This document shows, one piece after another, positions 42,850-50,905 of a stretch of DNA of 64,000 bases. Numbering within the stretch: position 1 is the first letter of the stretch; every line of letters begins with the position of its first letter. Source of the DNA: CADEED01 sp043747875. GTDB lineage: Bacteria; Pseudomonadota; Gammaproteobacteria; Steroidobacterales; Steroidobacteraceae. The notes under the pieces are model-generated. The model saw only the letters and a program-made list of their open reading frames with translations, did not search any database and was not told the origin of the DNA. Where the stretch lies: the NCBI GenBank assembly GCA_043747875.1, contig JAYTOI010000020.1, forward strand, positions 11,464 to 75,463, given 5' to 3'. The position numbers were made by a program, and so were the translations under genes.

Positions 42850-43842
42850 TCACTTCAGCATTACGCTGAGCATCAGGGCGAGCAGCAAGGACACGAAGCT
42901 CAACACCACGTACGAGAACCCGAGCAGCAGGTACTTCGAGATCGTGAGCGCGCGGCCCTGGCCGTACACGTCGCGCATCGCGCGGTAGATGTACCAGAAC
43001 ATGTACCCGAATATCGCCAGCCCCAGCCAGTCCGAGAGATCGCCGATCACCGGCACCCGCGACATCAGATCGAGCACGCTGATCGCGACGAATACGAAGG
43101 CGTGGTTGTGGACCAGGAACAGCAGGTGCTCGACGTAATAGCGTTTTGGACGCCAGTAGAGCAGCTTCATCAACGCCGCGAGCAGCGGCAGGAAGATGAA
43201 CATCGCGCGCGGCAGGTTGTGGACCACCGCCTCGCCCAGTACGCCCACGTCCTCATTCACGTCGACGCAGAAGTGCCGGATGTTCGCGCGCGCGTGCGCC
43301 CCGGGACCGCCCGGGTCCGCGCCGCCAAATTCACTGCAGAAGTCGTCGAGCCCGCTCACCTTGCTCGAGAATCCCTTGCGGTCCTTGTCCACCACCACGG
43401 CTTCGGCCGGGTCGACCCCGGCGTGCGGCAGTTCGGCCTTCGCAGGGTCGAGCACGGCCTTCGCATTTTCGCCGCGCCCGAAGTTCCGCTGGTATTCGGG
43501 CTCGTCGCCCGGCAGTCCTGCGACCAGGAAGCACAGCACGCTGAGCACGAGGTACAGCCGGAACGGCGGTAGATAGCTCGCGCGGTGGCCGGCGAAGAAC
43601 TCGCGCGTCAGGCGCCCGGGCCGCGATACCAGCAGCCACAGCGTGCGCCACAGGCGCGAGTCTGCGTGCGAGATGCTCTCGAACGCCTCGCCCGCGAAAT
43701 GCATCAGCGAGTGCACGTGCGGCTCGTGACGCTGCCCGCAGGCCGAGCAGTATTCGCCTTGCAGCGCGGCGCCGCAGTTGGCGCACACCGATGCCCTGGG
43801 CGCCGGTGTGTCGCGCTGACTAACTACCCGATCGTCTGTCAC
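42850..43842 (-). CDS. DUF3667 zinc-ribbon membrane protein
   Basis: A 330-residue membrane protein. An N-terminal zinc ribbon (CANCGAALQGEYCSACGQRH, two CxxC pairs) is followed by the DUF3667 core TLWLLVSRPGRLTREFFAGH and RASYLPPFRLYLVLSVLCFL, then a soluble loop and four or more membrane segments (MFIFLPLLAALMKLLYWR, HLLFLVHNHAFVFV, SKYLLLGFSYVVLS). Its role is unknown. The start is a GTG at 43842 overlapping the fadE stop (GTGA), so it is probably coupled to fadE translation. Confidence 0.88.
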   Translation of the reverse strand: MTDDRVVSQRDTPAPRASVCANCGAALQGEYCSACGQRHEPHVHSLMHFAGEAFESISHADSRLWRTLWLLVSRPGRLTREFFAGHRASYLPPFRLYLVLSVLCFLVAGLPGDEPEYQRNFGRGENAKAVLDPAKAELPHAGVDPAEAVVVDKDRKGFSSKVSGLDDFCSEFGGADPGGPGAHARANIRHFCVDVNEDVGVLGEAVVHNLPRAMFIFLPLLAALMKLLYWRPKRYYVEHLLFLVHNHAFVFVAISVLDLMSRVPVIGDLSDWLGLAIFGYMFWYIYRAMRDVYGQGRALTISKYLLLGFSYVVLSFVSLLLALMLSVMLK

Positions 43843-46391
43843 GCTACCTGGAAGTTCGCGGGTGCGTCGCGGCCTTCCTGGGCGGGCTGCGCCTGTGCGG
43901 CGAGCTCTTCGGTGTCGAAATCGTCGACGCTGATGAGGTCCATGACCTTGCGGTCGTAGTCACGCAGCATCGCGGCCTCGGTTTCGGAGATGATGCCCGC
44001 GGTCAGTGCCTGCGCGATCTGGCCGGGTACGTCGAGCGCCGTCACCTTGCCGGTCTTCACACCTTCGACGCGGATGCGCTTTTCGACCGGTTCGGCGGAT
44101 TGCGCCATCACCAGCGCCTCTTGCAAGAGCCCGAGCGCGTTGGTCGGCTCGACCGTGCGGTATACGAAACGGCACAGGCGGTCGCGTACCTCGGTGACGT
44201 TGAGCACGGTGTCGGCGAGCGTTCGCCCGAGCCGGTCGCTGGGCGCGGAGTACGCGCGGCCACCCGGGAAGATCAGCGCACGCATCACACCCGCGAGGAA
44301 ACGATTGGGGAAGTTGCGCAGGAAGTCGTGCAACTGGTCCTGCGCCTTGTAGAGCAGGTTGCGGCAGGCCCATTCGACCACGGGAAGATCGTCGGCCGGA
44401 CGGCCCTGGTTCTCGTGATGCTTGAGCACCATGGACGCCAGGTACATCGCCGAGAGCACGTCGCCGAGGCGTGCCGACAGGTTTTCCTTTTTCTTGAGGT
44501 AACCGCCCAGCGTGAGCATCGCGACGTCCACGGCGAACGCGAACGAAGCGGAGAAGCGCACGATGTGCTGGTAGTAGCGCTTGGTGTCGCCGACCTCCGG
44601 CACGCGGGTGAACCGGGCGTGGGTCAGCGCCATGACGAACGAGCGCACCGCATTGCTGATGGTGAAACCGATGTGGCCGAACAGCGCGCGGTCGAACTCC
44701 TCGACGCCCTGTTTGCGATCCGGGTTGCGCGCCGCGTTCATCTCCTTGAGCACGAACGGATGGCAGCGCACGGCGCCCTGGCCGAAGATGATGAGCGAGC
44801 GCGTCAGGATGTTGGCGCCCTCGACCGTAATCGCGACGGGAATCGCCTGATAGCTGCGGCCGAGATAGTTGCGGGGTCCGAGCTGGATGCCCTTGCCGCC
44901 GTGCACGTCCATCGCGTCGTTCGCGACCTGCCGGCCCATCTCCGTGACGTGATACTTGAGCATTGCAGACGGCACCGACGGCTTCTCACCGCCGTCGATG
45001 GCGCCTGCGGTCACGGAACGCGCGGCATCCATCGTGTAGGTGTAGCCGACCATCCGCGCCAGCACGGCCTCGACGCCTTCGAACTTGCCGACCGGCATGT
45101 TGAACTGGCGCCGGATCCGCGTGTACGCGCCAGAGGCGAACACCCCGGCCTTGGAGCCACCCGTGGTGTTCGACGGCAGCGAGATGCATCGACCCACCGA
45201 CAGCTGCTCGACCAGCATGCGCCAGCCCTGACCGGCCATCTTGGGCCCGCCGATAATAGTGTCTAGCGGCACGAACACGTCCCGACCCGACAGCGGCCCG
45301 TTCTGGAATGGCACGTTGAGCGGGAAGTGGCGCCGGCCGATGGTGAGCCCCGGAGTGTTGCGCGGAATCAGCGCGCAGGTGATGCCGTAGTCCACCTTCT
45401 CTCCGCCCAACAACTTGTCGGGATCGTAGAGCCGGAACGCGAGACCCACGACGGTGGCGACGGGCGCCAGCGTGATATAGCGCTTGGAGAAATTGAGCTT
45501 GAGACCGACGATCTCGCGGCCCTGGTACTGGCCCTTGCAGACGATGCCGGTGTCCGGCAGCGAGGCGGCGTCGGAGCCCGCGCGCGGATGCGTCAGCGCG
45601 AAACACGGCACCTCTTCGCCGCGCGCGAGACGCGGTAGATAGTGGTTCTTCTGCTCTTCCGTGCCGTAGTGGTTGAGCAGCTCCGCGGGGCCGAGCGAGT
45701 TGGGCACGGCGGTCGTGGCCGCCAGCAGCGCGCTGCGGCTAGCCAGCTTCACGAGCACGCACGAGTGCCCATAGGCGGAGAACTCGAGGCCGCCGTATTT
45801 CTTCGGGATGATCATCGCGAAGAAGCCCTTCTGCTTGAGGTAGTCCCACACGTGTTTCGGCATGTCGGCGCGGTTGTGGGTGACATCCCAGTCGTCGAAC
45901 ATGCGGCACAGCTCTTCGCACGGTCCGTCCAGGAAAGCCTGCTCTTCGGCGGTGAGCTGCGGTGGCTTGGCGGCTAACAATTTTTCGAACCTGGGTTTGC
46001 CCGTGAAGAGCTCTCCGTCCCACCAGACGGTGCCGGCCTCGAGCGCTTCCTTCTCGGTCTGCGACATCGACGGCAGCATGCGCATGTAGGCCTTCATGAA
46101 GGGCCGGGTGATGAGCACCTTGCGCAGCGGCCGCAGGTTGAACAGCCACAATGCCGCCAGCATCACCCACAGGAAACCCTGCCACACGCCGGAGGGCGGC
46201 GCATCCCACGGACCCCAGGTGTAGGCCGCGAGCAGCGCTGTGAACACGAGGGTGAAGACGACGAGCGGCAGGCGCTTGTAGGCCAGGAAGACCACCGCGC
46301 CGATGAACAGCAACGTGAAGGCAGTGCCCACCTTCGCTACGTAGTAAGCGCCGGCGATCAGGGAAAGGATGACCAGGATTGCGCCGAGCAT
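43839..46391 (-). CDS. fadE: Membrane-associated acyl-CoA dehydrogenase FadE
   Basis: An 850-residue enzyme for the first step of fatty acid beta-oxidation, oxidising acyl-CoA to enoyl-CoA with FAD. The N-terminal hydrophobic region (about residues 1-75, several helices) anchors it at the membrane. The dehydrogenase domain contains GFFAMIIPKKYGGLEFSAYG, FALTHPRAGSDAASLPDTG, and FQNGPLSGRDVFVPLD. The long C-terminal region is typical of the E. coli FadE class (814 aa). The ATG at 46391 is preferred over a longer frame, since TATAGT (minus strand) and AGGGG lie just upstream. The stop overlaps the next gene (GTGA). Confidence 0.95.
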   Translation of the reverse strand: MLGAILVILSLIAGAYYVAKVGTAFTLLFIGAVVFLAYKRLPLVVFTLVFTALLAAYTWGPWDAPPSGVWQGFLWVMLAALWLFNLRPLRKVLITRPFMKAYMRMLPSMSQTEKEALEAGTVWWDGELFTGKPRFEKLLAAKPPQLTAEEQAFLDGPCEELCRMFDDWDVTHNRADMPKHVWDYLKQKGFFAMIIPKKYGGLEFSAYGHSCVLVKLASRSALLAATTAVPNSLGPAELLNHYGTEEQKNHYLPRLARGEEVPCFALTHPRAGSDAASLPDTGIVCKGQYQGREIVGLKLNFSKRYITLAPVATVVGLAFRLYDPDKLLGGEKVDYGITCALIPRNTPGLTIGRRHFPLNVPFQNGPLSGRDVFVPLDTIIGGPKMAGQGWRMLVEQLSVGRCISLPSNTTGGSKAGVFASGAYTRIRRQFNMPVGKFEGVEAVLARMVGYTYTMDAARSVTAGAIDGGEKPSVPSAMLKYHVTEMGRQVANDAMDVHGGKGIQLGPRNYLGRSYQAIPVAITVEGANILTRSLIIFGQGAVRCHPFVLKEMNAARNPDRKQGVEEFDRALFGHIGFTISNAVRSFVMALTHARFTRVPEVGDTKRYYQHIVRFSASFAFAVDVAMLTLGGYLKKKENLSARLGDVLSAMYLASMVLKHHENQGRPADDLPVVEWACRNLLYKAQDQLHDFLRNFPNRFLAGVMRALIFPGGRAYSAPSDRLGRTLADTVLNVTEVRDRLCRFVYRTVEPTNALGLLQEALVMAQSAEPVEKRIRVEGVKTGKVTALDVPGQIAQALTAGIISETEAAMLRDYDRKVMDLISVDDFDTEELAAQAQPAQEGRDAPANFQVA

Positions 46392-46421
46392 GGGATAACC
46401 CCTCGTTTCGCGAGACCCGAA

Positions 46422-46427
46422 ACTATA
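46422..46427 (-). promoter_or_regulatory. -10 box of fadE
   Basis: Read on the minus strand, TATAGT (five of six consensus positions) lies 30 bases before the fadE ATG. The transcript would have a leader of about 22 bases with an AGGGG ribosome binding site. No FadR-like operator is recognised. Confidence 0.45.
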
Positions 46428-46624
46428 GCCATTTCCCGTCGGCGGCGCGCGTGGCTGACGCCCTGCCATCGAACATTCGCCCTGGTCGCGCCGCGCGGGC
46501 GCGCAGCGAGTGCAGGCCGGTAACCGGTGGGTGTTCAGCAACACCGCGGCGTGGGAATACCCGCTGTCCGGATCCATGTCCGTCGTCGAGCATCCGGCCT
46601 GAATACAGAGTAAAAAACGCCGGC

Positions 46625-47398
46625 ATGTCGAACGCCGAGTTGTTCACCAGCGTCGCCCGCGAGTACGCGAACTTCCGTCCGGGCTATCCACCCGAGCTGT
46701 TCGCGTGGCTCGCGCGCGTCGTGCCGTCACGCCAGGCAGTCTGGGACTGCGGCTGCGGCAGCGGCCAGGCCAGCGTCGCGCTGGCCGAGCACTTCGAAGT
46801 GGTGCACGCCACGGACGTGGCCGCCGAGCAGATCGCCGCCGCCACGCAGCATCTTCGCGTGCGCTACACCGTCGCGCCCGCCGAACGCTGCGGATTGCCG
46901 GAAGCCTGCGTCGATCTGGTTACCGTCGCGCAGGCATTGCACTGGTTCGACGTCGAGGCGTTCTACGCCGAGGCACGCCGCGTGGCGCGCGCCGGCGCGC
47001 TGATCGCGGTCTGGAACTACCCGCGACCGGAGCTCGTCGATGCGAGGCTCGACCGCTTGTTTCTCGATTTCTACCGCGACGTGGTCGGACCGTGCTGGCC
47101 ACCGGAGCGGCGTCACATCGAGGCAAACTACACGACGCTGCCCCCGCTTCCAGATGAATTGGCCTTCACGGAGCTGCCGCGCCCGCAATTCGAGCTGATG
47201 CTCGATTGGAATCTGGACCAGGTGTTGGGCTATGTGAGCAGCTGGTCTGCGACCGCGCGCTACCGCGAGGCGAATGGCAGCGACCCGGTGCCGCTGCTGC
47301 GCGCGGCGCTCGCGCCGGCGTGGCCGGGCGAGGGCGTGCGCGTCGTCATCCGCATGCCGATCGGCCTGCGGGTGGGCCGCCTGACGGCCGGGCGCTGA
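46625..47398 (+). CDS. Class I SAM-dependent methyltransferase (Methyltransf_11 type)
   Basis: A 257-residue methyltransferase. Motif I WDCGCGSGQASVALAEHF, motif II near VVHATDVAAEQIAAA, and motif III VTVAQALHWFDVEAFYAEARR (QALHWFD is typical of a group related to trans-aconitate and small-molecule methyltransferases). C-terminal residues WNYPRPELVD close the SAM pocket. The substrate is unknown. The ATG at 46625 starts at the conserved MSNAELFTSVAREYANFRPGY; the longer frame crosses the divergent fadE promoter. Confidence 0.88.
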   Translation: MSNAELFTSVAREYANFRPGYPPELFAWLARVVPSRQAVWDCGCGSGQASVALAEHFEVVHATDVAAEQIAAATQHLRVRYTVAPAERCGLPEACVDLVTVAQALHWFDVEAFYAEARRVARAGALIAVWNYPRPELVDARLDRLFLDFYRDVVGPCWPPERRHIEANYTTLPPLPDELAFTELPRPQFELMLDWNLDQVLGYVSSWSATARYREANGSDPVPLLRAALAPAWPGEGVRVVIRMPIGLRVGRLTAGR

Positions 47399-47401
47399 TA
47401 G

Positions 47402-48379
47402 TTAGATCAGGTCCTTGACGCCGTCGCGCTCCTCGCGCAACTCCTGGTCGGTGGCGTCCATGCGCTTGCGCGAGAAGTCGTCTACGCCCAAGCCCTGCAC
47501 GACGGTGTAGTCGCCGTTTGCGCAGGTCACCGGATAGGAATACACCACGCCATCCTTGATGCCGTAGCTGCCGTCCGCGGGCACGGCCATGCTGATGAAG
47601 TTGCCGGCGGCGGTGCCGAGGTGCCAGTCGCGCATGTGGTCGATGGCCGCGGAGGCCGCGGAAGCCGCCGAGGACGCGCCACGCGCCTTGATGATGGCTG
47701 CGCCGCGCTGCTGCACGGTGGGAATGAAGCCTTCCTCGTACCACTTGCGATCGACCAGCGAGTGCGCCGCCTTGCCGTCGACGGTGCAGAAGTTGATGTC
47801 CGGATACTGGGTCGAGGAGTGATTGCCCCAGATCAGCATCTTGCGGATCTTCGTGACGTGGCTGCCGGTCTTCTCGGCGAGCTGCGACACTGCGCGGTTG
47901 TGATCGAGCCGGGTCATCGCGGTGAAGTTGCGCGGGTTGAGATCTGTGGCATTGGCGCGCGCGATCATCGCGTTGGTGTTGGCCGGGTTGCCGACCACGA
48001 GCACGCGGAGGTTGCGGTCCGCGACGTCGTTCATCGCCTTGCCCTGCGCAGAGAAGATCTGCGCATTTGCCATCAGCAGGTCCTTGCGCTCCATGCCGGG
48101 GCCGCGCGGACGCGCGCCGACCAACAATGCCGCCTGGCAATCCTTGAAGGCGACGCGCGCATCGTCCGTCGCGACGATCTTGTTGAGTGTCGGGAAGGCG
48201 CAGTCGTTGAGCTCCATGACCACGCCCGCGAGTTGCGGCAGCGCCGGCGTGACCTCGAGCAAGTGCAGGTTGATGGGTGTGTCGGCCCCCAACATCTGAC
48301 CCGACGCGACGCGGAAGGCGAGGGCGTATCCGATTTGCCCTGCGGCACCGGTGATGGCGACATTGACGGCGGATTTCAT
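47402..48379 (-). CDS. mdh: Malate dehydrogenase
   Basis: A 325-residue NAD-dependent malate/oxaloacetate oxidoreductase of the TCA cycle, type 2 (cytosolic-like) group. The Rossmann motif is VAITGAAGQIGYALAFR; the catalytic region shows RPRGPGMERKDLL, NPANTNAM, RLDHNRA (Arg/Asp) and IWGNHSSTQYPD (His). The start at 48379 (MKSAVNVAITG) has GGAG upstream and TAGAAT (minus strand) 32 bases before it. It ends 3 bases after the convergent methyltransferase stop codon. An alanine/serine-rich insert, RGASSAASAASAA, is in its usual helical position. Confidence 0.96.
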   Translation of the reverse strand: MKSAVNVAITGAAGQIGYALAFRVASGQMLGADTPINLHLLEVTPALPQLAGVVMELNDCAFPTLNKIVATDDARVAFKDCQAALLVGARPRGPGMERKDLLMANAQIFSAQGKAMNDVADRNLRVLVVGNPANTNAMIARANATDLNPRNFTAMTRLDHNRAVSQLAEKTGSHVTKIRKMLIWGNHSSTQYPDINFCTVDGKAAHSLVDRKWYEEGFIPTVQQRGAAIIKARGASSAASAASAAIDHMRDWHLGTAAGNFISMAVPADGSYGIKDGVVYSYPVTCANGDYTVVQGLGVDDFSRKRMDATDQELREERDGVKDLI

Positions 48380-48410
48380 TCTTGCTCCGGGGGCCAAAAA
48401 ACGCGGCCGG

Positions 48411-48416
48411 ATTCTA
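48411..48416 (-). promoter_or_regulatory. -10 box of mdh
   Basis: TAGAAT on the minus strand lies 31 bases before the mdh ATG, giving a leader of about 25 bases with the GGAG ribosome binding site. No -35 is evident. Confidence 0.4.
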
Positions 48417-48478
48417 GCAGAGCCCCGGGATTCGGGGCCCGCGGGCAAGGTTGGGCCTATTCAGCGACGCGACGTCAT

Positions 48479-49261
48479 TCAGCGATCAGGCGCCACGGCA
48501 TAGGCACGATGCTGGCGATTGAACTCCACCGCTTCGGCGTCCGCGCGCAGCACATCACCCGCGGTGCGCAGCCGCGCGATTTCCGCCAACCAAGTCTTCT
48601 CGTCACGCCGATATTCCGCTTCGGGCAGTGCACCGGCCGCTGCCGGCGCTTTGCTCATTTCGGCGCGGCCCGCCATTCTGGCCGGCGCGGACATCGCGGC
48701 CGATGCCGCCGCAGCTCGACTCTCGCCATCGGCGAGGATCGGAGCCGGCGGCCGTTCCGCATAGCGTTCCGCCTCCGCCTCGGCCACAAATGTGCCGGGA
48801 GCTGCCGGTGGTGCAGGCGCCACCATGACGGCCTGATCCATGGGCGGCGTGGCCGCGGGAGCAAGCTGCACGGTGATCGCGCCGTTTGCCGGCTCTTCCG
48901 CCACCACGCTGTCCGCGGACGACTCGACCGCGGGAGATTGGGCGATCACGTCGAGCCGGCGCGACGCGTTCTGCATCGAGACTTCTGCCTCCGTCACGGG
49001 CGCGGCCTTGTGCCTCGGCATGAGCTGCAGCACCACGGTGAATGCCACCGCCAGTGTGGCAGCGACCGCCAATGGCGCGCTCCAGCGCGGCGCGCGGTAG
49101 ACGGGTTCCGGCCGCGGGGCGGCAATGGCCTCGCGCGCCTGGCGCAGCACCACCCGGTCGAGCTCTGCCGGAGGTTCGAGCGTGTCGTCGGCGCGCGAGC
49201 GGTCGAACAGCGGCTTGCGGCGCCGAAGGAAATCGTCGAATTCATCGTCGGGCATGTTCAT
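48479..49261 (-). CDS. Membrane-anchored partner (putative anti-sigma factor) of the ECF sigma factor
   Basis: A 260-residue protein with an acidic N-terminal cytosolic part (DDEFDDFLRRRKPLFDRS, about residues 1-58), one membrane helix (about 61-81) and a long Ala/Pro/Glu-rich periplasmic region ending in a helical segment (EKTWLAEIARLRTAGDVLRA). This layout, and the overlap with the sigma gene (ATGA at 49258-49261), suggest an anti-sigma factor. It does not show a clear zinc-binding HxxxCxxC motif. The family is not recognised by sequence. Confidence 0.7.
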   Translation of the reverse strand: MNMPDDEFDDFLRRRKPLFDRSRADDTLEPPAELDRVVLRQAREAIAAPRPEPVYRAPRWSAPLAVAATLAVAFTVVLQLMPRHKAAPVTEAEVSMQNASRRLDVIAQSPAVESSADSVVAEEPANGAITVQLAPAATPPMDQAVMVAPAPPAAPGTFVAEAEAERYAERPPAPILADGESRAAAASAAMSAPARMAGRAEMSKAPAAAGALPEAEYRRDEKTWLAEIARLRTAGDVLRADAEAVEFNRQHRAYAVAPDR

Positions 49262-49920
49262 GTCGCCGTCTCCGCGACGGACAGCGCCGCCTTGAGCTTG
49301 CTTACCGCGTAGCGCAAGCGGCTCTTCGCCGTCTCGGTGCCGACACCAGTCACGCGCGCGATCTCCTCGAGGGACAAATCCGACTCCTCGTGCAGTAGAT
49401 AGACGTCGCGTTGATCGGGCGGCAACGTCGCGAGCGCTGCGCGATAGCGGCGGGTCACATCGTCCCGTTCGAGCCTCGCATCGGGCCGCGTGTCCTCGGC
49501 GGCCGGCAGCAGATCCGCCGCGTCGGCATCGTCGATGTTCGCTCCGGTGGGCCGCGATTTCATGCGTCGGCAATGATCGATGAAGCAATTGTGAGCAAGC
49601 GTGAATAGGAACGTGCGGAATTTGGCGCGCGGTTCGTAACGCGCGCGGTTCACGATGACGCGGCTCCACACTTCCTGGAACAGGTCGTTCGCGACTTCGC
49701 CGTCGCGCGCCTGACGCATCAGATAGCGATACAGAGCTGCTCGATGCCGTGCATACAAAATCTCGAAAGCGCGCAGGTCGCCGTTTGCGTAAGCGATCAT
49801 GAGCTGCGCATCGTCGTCGTCGGTCACGAAGCGGACTGTACGCGTCGCGCGTGGGCGCGCGAAGCGCGGCTCGGAATCCGAAGTAGTGAGGCCGTCCATC
49901 GTGATGGCCACCGCGTTCAC
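49258..49920 (-). CDS. ECF-type RNA polymerase sigma factor
   Basis: A 220-residue sigma-70 family protein. Region 2 includes LRAFEILYARHRAALYRYL and LFQEVWSRVI, with the -10 contact helix FRTFLFTLAHNCFIDHCRR; region 4 (LATLPPDQRDVYLLHEESDL, LEEIARVTGVGTETAKSRL) binds the -35. The start is a GTG at 49920 that overlaps the stop of the small upstream gene; an ATG at 49899 is an alternative. It is the middle of a three-gene set: secreted peptide, sigma, anti-sigma-like. Autoregulation is typical of such operons but no ECF promoter was identified. Confidence 0.92.
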   Translation of the reverse strand: MNAVAITMDGLTTSDSEPRFARPRATRTVRFVTDDDDAQLMIAYANGDLRAFEILYARHRAALYRYLMRQARDGEVANDLFQEVWSRVIVNRARYEPRAKFRTFLFTLAHNCFIDHCRRMKSRPTGANIDDADAADLLPAAEDTRPDARLERDDVTRRYRAALATLPPDQRDVYLLHEESDLSLEEIARVTGVGTETAKSRLRYAVSKLKAALSVAETAT

Positions 49921-50135
49921 GGCCGCACCACCTCGGCGTACTTTTCCTCGTATTGATGGCTGTTCAGCGCATAGATCTGGAACCGCGGCGCGAAATTTGG
50001 CAGCGGCGCCGGCGCGTTTACGCAGGTACTTGCCGCGACGGCGCGTCCGGTTGGCATCTCGTTGGCAATCCAGCCAGCCGCCAAAGCCCCGTGTGCCACC
50101 ACAATTCCAAATAAAAACAGTAGTTTAGATCTCAT
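49917..50135 (-). CDS. Small exported protein preceding the ECF sigma gene
   Basis: A 72-residue protein with a signal peptide or membrane anchor (LLFLFGIVVAHGALAAGWIA, residues about 4-24) and a short mature part (PAPLPNFAPRFQIYALNSH, then YEEKYAEVVRP). No family is recognised. GGAG stands before the ATG at 50135. The stop overlaps the sigma start (GTGA), so it is cotranslated with sigma. It could be a periplasmic sensor or inhibitor for the sigma/anti-sigma pair. A longer frame upstream is not supported. Confidence 0.6.
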   Translation of the reverse strand: MRSKLLFLFGIVVAHGALAAGWIANEMPTGRAVAASTCVNAPAPLPNFAPRFQIYALNSHQYEEKYAEVVRP

Positions 50136-50204
50136 CTTGGCTCCTGCGCGGTTTCCCAGCTTCAGAGATAACAACGCGGCAACCAGAATTTTTGGGTTAG
50201 GGGC

Positions 50205-50241
50205 TTGTTTCTGAACTGGTGTTGTAGTTATATATAACACC
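50205..50241. promoter_or_regulatory. Palindromic operator and promoter between divergent operons
   Basis: GGTGTT (50218-50223) and AACACC (50236-50241) form a 24-base inverted repeat with an AT-rich centre, and TATATA within it (50229-50234) can act as the -10 for the plus strand, 18 bases after TTGTTT (50205-50210). YtrA-type GntR repressors bind such AT-rich palindromes in front of their own operons, so autoregulation by the gene at 50483 is likely. The distance to the ATG at 50304 is about 63 bases. Confidence 0.6.
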
Positions 50242-50303
50242 AACACGTAGGGCGAATCACAAAGGGTGAGGCGCCGTGAATCAGAGAGCCGAAGGAGAAG
50301 AAC

Positions 50304-50465
50304 ATGTTGACGCTGAACCTCAAGAAAATTTTTGCAAGTGCCGCCGCCGCGCTGGTGCTCACACTGGTAATGAGCTGGACTTTCGTCGACTCCACGCGGG
50401 TCGTGCACGGCACGAGCACCGGCAGCCACGGCCTCGTGGCGGCCGTGAGTGCTCTGGTACGCTAG
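50304..50465 (+). CDS. Short membrane peptide at the head of the GntR-ABC operon
   Basis: A 53-residue peptide with AAGGAG 6-7 bases before its ATG. Residues about 10-25 (FASAAAALVLTLVMSWTF) form a single membrane helix or signal, followed by a short polar tail rich in Ser, Thr, Gly and His (VVHGTSTGSHGLVAA). No family is recognised. It stops 17 bases before the GntR start, in the same orientation as the regulator and transporter and behind their promoter, so it is probably cotranscribed. It could be a substrate, a regulator of the exporter or a stress peptide. Confidence 0.6.
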   Translation: MLTLNLKKIFASAAAALVLTLVMSWTFVDSTRVVHGTSTGSHGLVAAVSALVR

Positions 50466-50482
50466 GTCACCGGAGCACTCTG

Positions 50483-50905
50483 ATGGACCCGCAGTGGGAC
50501 GACGGTCAGCCGATCTATAAACAGCTGCGTGATCGGGTGGTCGCGATGATCCTCGAGGGTGTCCTCAAAGAGGGTGATCCGTTGCCCTCGGTCCGCGCCG
50601 TAGCGGCCGAATTTCGTCTCAACCCGCTCACTGTTCTCAAGGGATATCAGCAACTCGTCGATGAGCAGCTGGTAGAGAAAAAGCGCGGGCGCGGAATGTT
50701 CGTCAATGTCGGGGCGCGTCAGGCGCTCATGAAGGACGAACGGCAATATTTCCTCGAAACCGATTGGCCGAAGATCTACGCGACCATCCAGCGACTCGGC
50801 CTCGGCGTGGAAGAGCTCATGAAAATAGGTGCGCATTCGGCTCCGGTTTCCCAGCCGTTCCCGACGCGTGCCGATGCAGGCGGGGAAGATGACAGCAATA
50901 ATTGA
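50483..50905 (+). CDS. GntR family transcriptional regulator, YtrA type
   Basis: A 140-residue regulator. The winged helix-turn-helix is in the N-terminal half: QPIYKQLRDRVVAMILEG, DPLPSVRAVAAEFRLNPLTV, GYQQLVDEQLVEKKRGRGMF. The short C-terminal helices, without a large ligand domain, mark the YtrA subfamily, which usually controls an adjacent ABC transporter operon. The ATG at 50483 follows GGAG by 6 bases; the longer frame overlaps the small peptide gene. Its 3' end overlaps the ABC ATPase start. Confidence 0.9.
   Translation: MDPQWDDGQPIYKQLRDRVVAMILEGVLKEGDPLPSVRAVAAEFRLNPLTVLKGYQQLVDEQLVEKKRGRGMFVNVGARQALMKDERQYFLETDWPKIYATIQRLGLGVEELMKIGAHSAPVSQPFPTRADAGGEDDSNN

Noticed and set aside
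46392..46577. N-terminal extension of FadE
   Set aside because: Crosses the -10 box and ribosome binding site, Arg/Pro-rich and unlike FadE; the ATG at 46391 starts the conserved hydrophobic region.
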